Positions 62,964 to 64,000 of a stretch of 64,000 nucleotides of DNA are shown piece by piece (position 1 is the stretch's first letter; every line of letters starts with the position of its first letter). Source of the stretch: Adenophora triphylla var. japonica. Taxonomy: Eukaryota > Streptophyta > Magnoliopsida > Asterales > Campanulaceae. The position numbers and the translations under genes were made by a program. The stretch spans positions 372,001-436,000 of the forward strand of contig JAFEMH010000760.1 in NCBI GenBank assembly GCA_022495995.1, read 5' to 3'. Under the pieces are notes generated by a model. It searched no databases. It was not told the DNA's origin and saw only the letters and a program-made list of their open reading frames with translations.

Positions 62964-64000
62964 ATGAAACGGGCTCGGACATTCTTTGACAATTTTGATC
63001 CAGAACCCGAACGAAGTTTTCACGAAAGACTAAGAAAATTTAAAGAGACACTAAGCAAACATATGGCGGAAGGAGATCCACAGACACCAGCTAGGACCCT
63101 ATGGGACTTTGTAAATCCTAGTACACCGGGAACTAGATCCCCTATAGTTGTGCCGAATGCCGGAGCGGCACACTTTGAGATAAAGCCGCAACTTTTGCAT
63201 ATGGTTATGAATAACCAATATAGCGGCACCGCTTTCGAAGATCCTCATCTCCACATCCAAACATTCCTTGAATATTGTGATACCACGCGTATTCAAAATG
63301 TTACCCCAGAAGCGATTCGGATGCGCCTTTTTTCCTTTCTCTCTTAAGGATAAGGCGAAACAATGGTTGAATTCGGTCTCCCAAAATTCATTGACAACAT
63401 GGGACCAAATTCAAGAGGCATTCCTTGATCGATTTTTCCCACCAAGTAAAACAGCCCAAATACGCACAAAGATCACTAACTTCTGCCAAACAGATAGTGA
63501 AACTTTGTATGATGCATGGGAGCGATTCAAGGAACTTCTTAGAATGTGCCCCCACCACGGGCTCGAAAAGTGGTTGATTGTTCACACCTTTTACAACGGT
63601 CTCATATTCAAGACAAGAGAGACCATTGATGCCGCTGCAGGAGGAGCATTGATGAACAAGGGAGTCGATGAGGCATATGACCTCATCGAAAATATTGCAT
63701 TGAATCATTACCAATGGTCAAATGAGAGGGAGCAACAACAAGGTACGCCTGGTAAATATAATGTTGATGCAGTTACTCTTCTCTCTTCTAAGGTTGACAT
63801 GCTTTTGAAAAAATTTGAAAATCTTAATGTCAATCCCGTGGCTAATGTAAATGTGTTATGTGAACTATGTGGGTCTAAATCACATAGTACGGATAACTGC
63901 GAGTTACTTGACGTTACTTCTAATGATCAAGTAAACTTTGTAAATTCTTTTGGACAGAAGGGGGGGATGTATTCTAATACATACAATCCCGAGTGGAGGA
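62964..64000 (+). pseudogene. Athila gag, one frameshift, runs off the window
   Basis: Start ATG at 62,964 (MKRARTFFDNFDPEPERS). Gag domain: FEIKPQLLHMVMNNQYSGTA, HIQTFLEYCDTTRIQNV. In the T-run at 63,328-63,333 one extra base moves the frame, giving a stop at 63,346. In the next frame the domain continues: FLDRFFPPSKTAQIRTKI, DAWERFKELLRMCPHHGL, DAAAGGALMNKGVDEAYDLI. A CCHC knuckle (CELCGSKSHSTDNC) is at 63,859-63,900. Apart from that single shift the frame is open to the window end, so the copy is young or the extra T is a sequencing error. Confidence 0.9.

Larger units (their letters stand above)
61262..64000 (+). mobile_element. 5' part of an Athila-lineage Ty3/gypsy retrotransposon
   Basis: LTR (61,262-62,810), primer-binding site complementary to tRNA-Asp, then gag to the window end. 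Primer site and gag wording are characteristic of the Athila lineage. Pol and the 3' LTR are beyond the window. Confidence 0.9.

Overview
The window is nuclear DNA of a flowering plant, most likely a eudicot. It is AT-rich and full of plant-type transposons: Tat-lineage and Athila-lineage Ty3/gypsy elements, Mutator-like, PIF/Harbinger, Stowaway and Helitron-like sequences. I recognise only one ordinary host gene, an intronless NF-YB (histone-fold CCAAT-binding subunit) gene at 44,683-45,120. I see no rRNA, tRNA or CRISPR. The species cannot be told from the sequence.

Left to right: 1-1,969 is the end of one LTR plus a primer-binding site. It is fused to Tat-lineage element A (minus strand, 1,970-6,608), which is truncated in RNase H and decayed. 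From 6,890 to 15,090 lie Stowaway MITEs, a ~1.06 kb element with ~260 bp inverted arms, and a 4.1 kb PIF/Harbinger element (Myb-like ORF1 plus DDE transposase) whose transposase is split by a MITE. From 15,090 to 27,965 is a 12.9 kb Mutator-like element. It carries a FAR1-type transposase with very long introns, a convergent ULP1-type (C48) protease gene, and several arrays of a GTGCC-based repeat. From 28,032 to 40,072 is Tat element B, complete with both LTRs and a 5 bp target duplication inside an (AAT)n tract. Its gag-pol is on the minus strand and a spliced antisense gene is on the plus strand.

From 40,140 to 48,600 is the gene-bearing segment: a GAGCTC-rich foldback element with a perfect 10 bp target repeat, a TIR element carrying an array of TTTCGTGTA hairpins, a duplicated block upstream of the NF-YB gene, a Helitron-like end, and a tandem duplication that preserves a MITE empty site. 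From 48,634 to 52,724 is a composite Mutator-like element with a perfect 9 bp target duplication and two AACTGTGAACTTAAC arrays. From 53,200 to 59,901 is Tat element C (3' LTR, antisense gene, integrase, RNase H). It is cut by another LTR-like sequence (59,902-61,202), which is in turn followed by the 5' part of an Athila element (61,262 to the window end).

Most transposon genes are broken by stops and frameshifts. The features most worth a second look are the hairpin array in the 41.9-43.2 kb element, the different CG-centred palindrome families in three unrelated LTRs, the repeat-filled introns of the FAR1/ULP1 Mutator-like element, and the conserved introns of the antisense genes in elements B and C.
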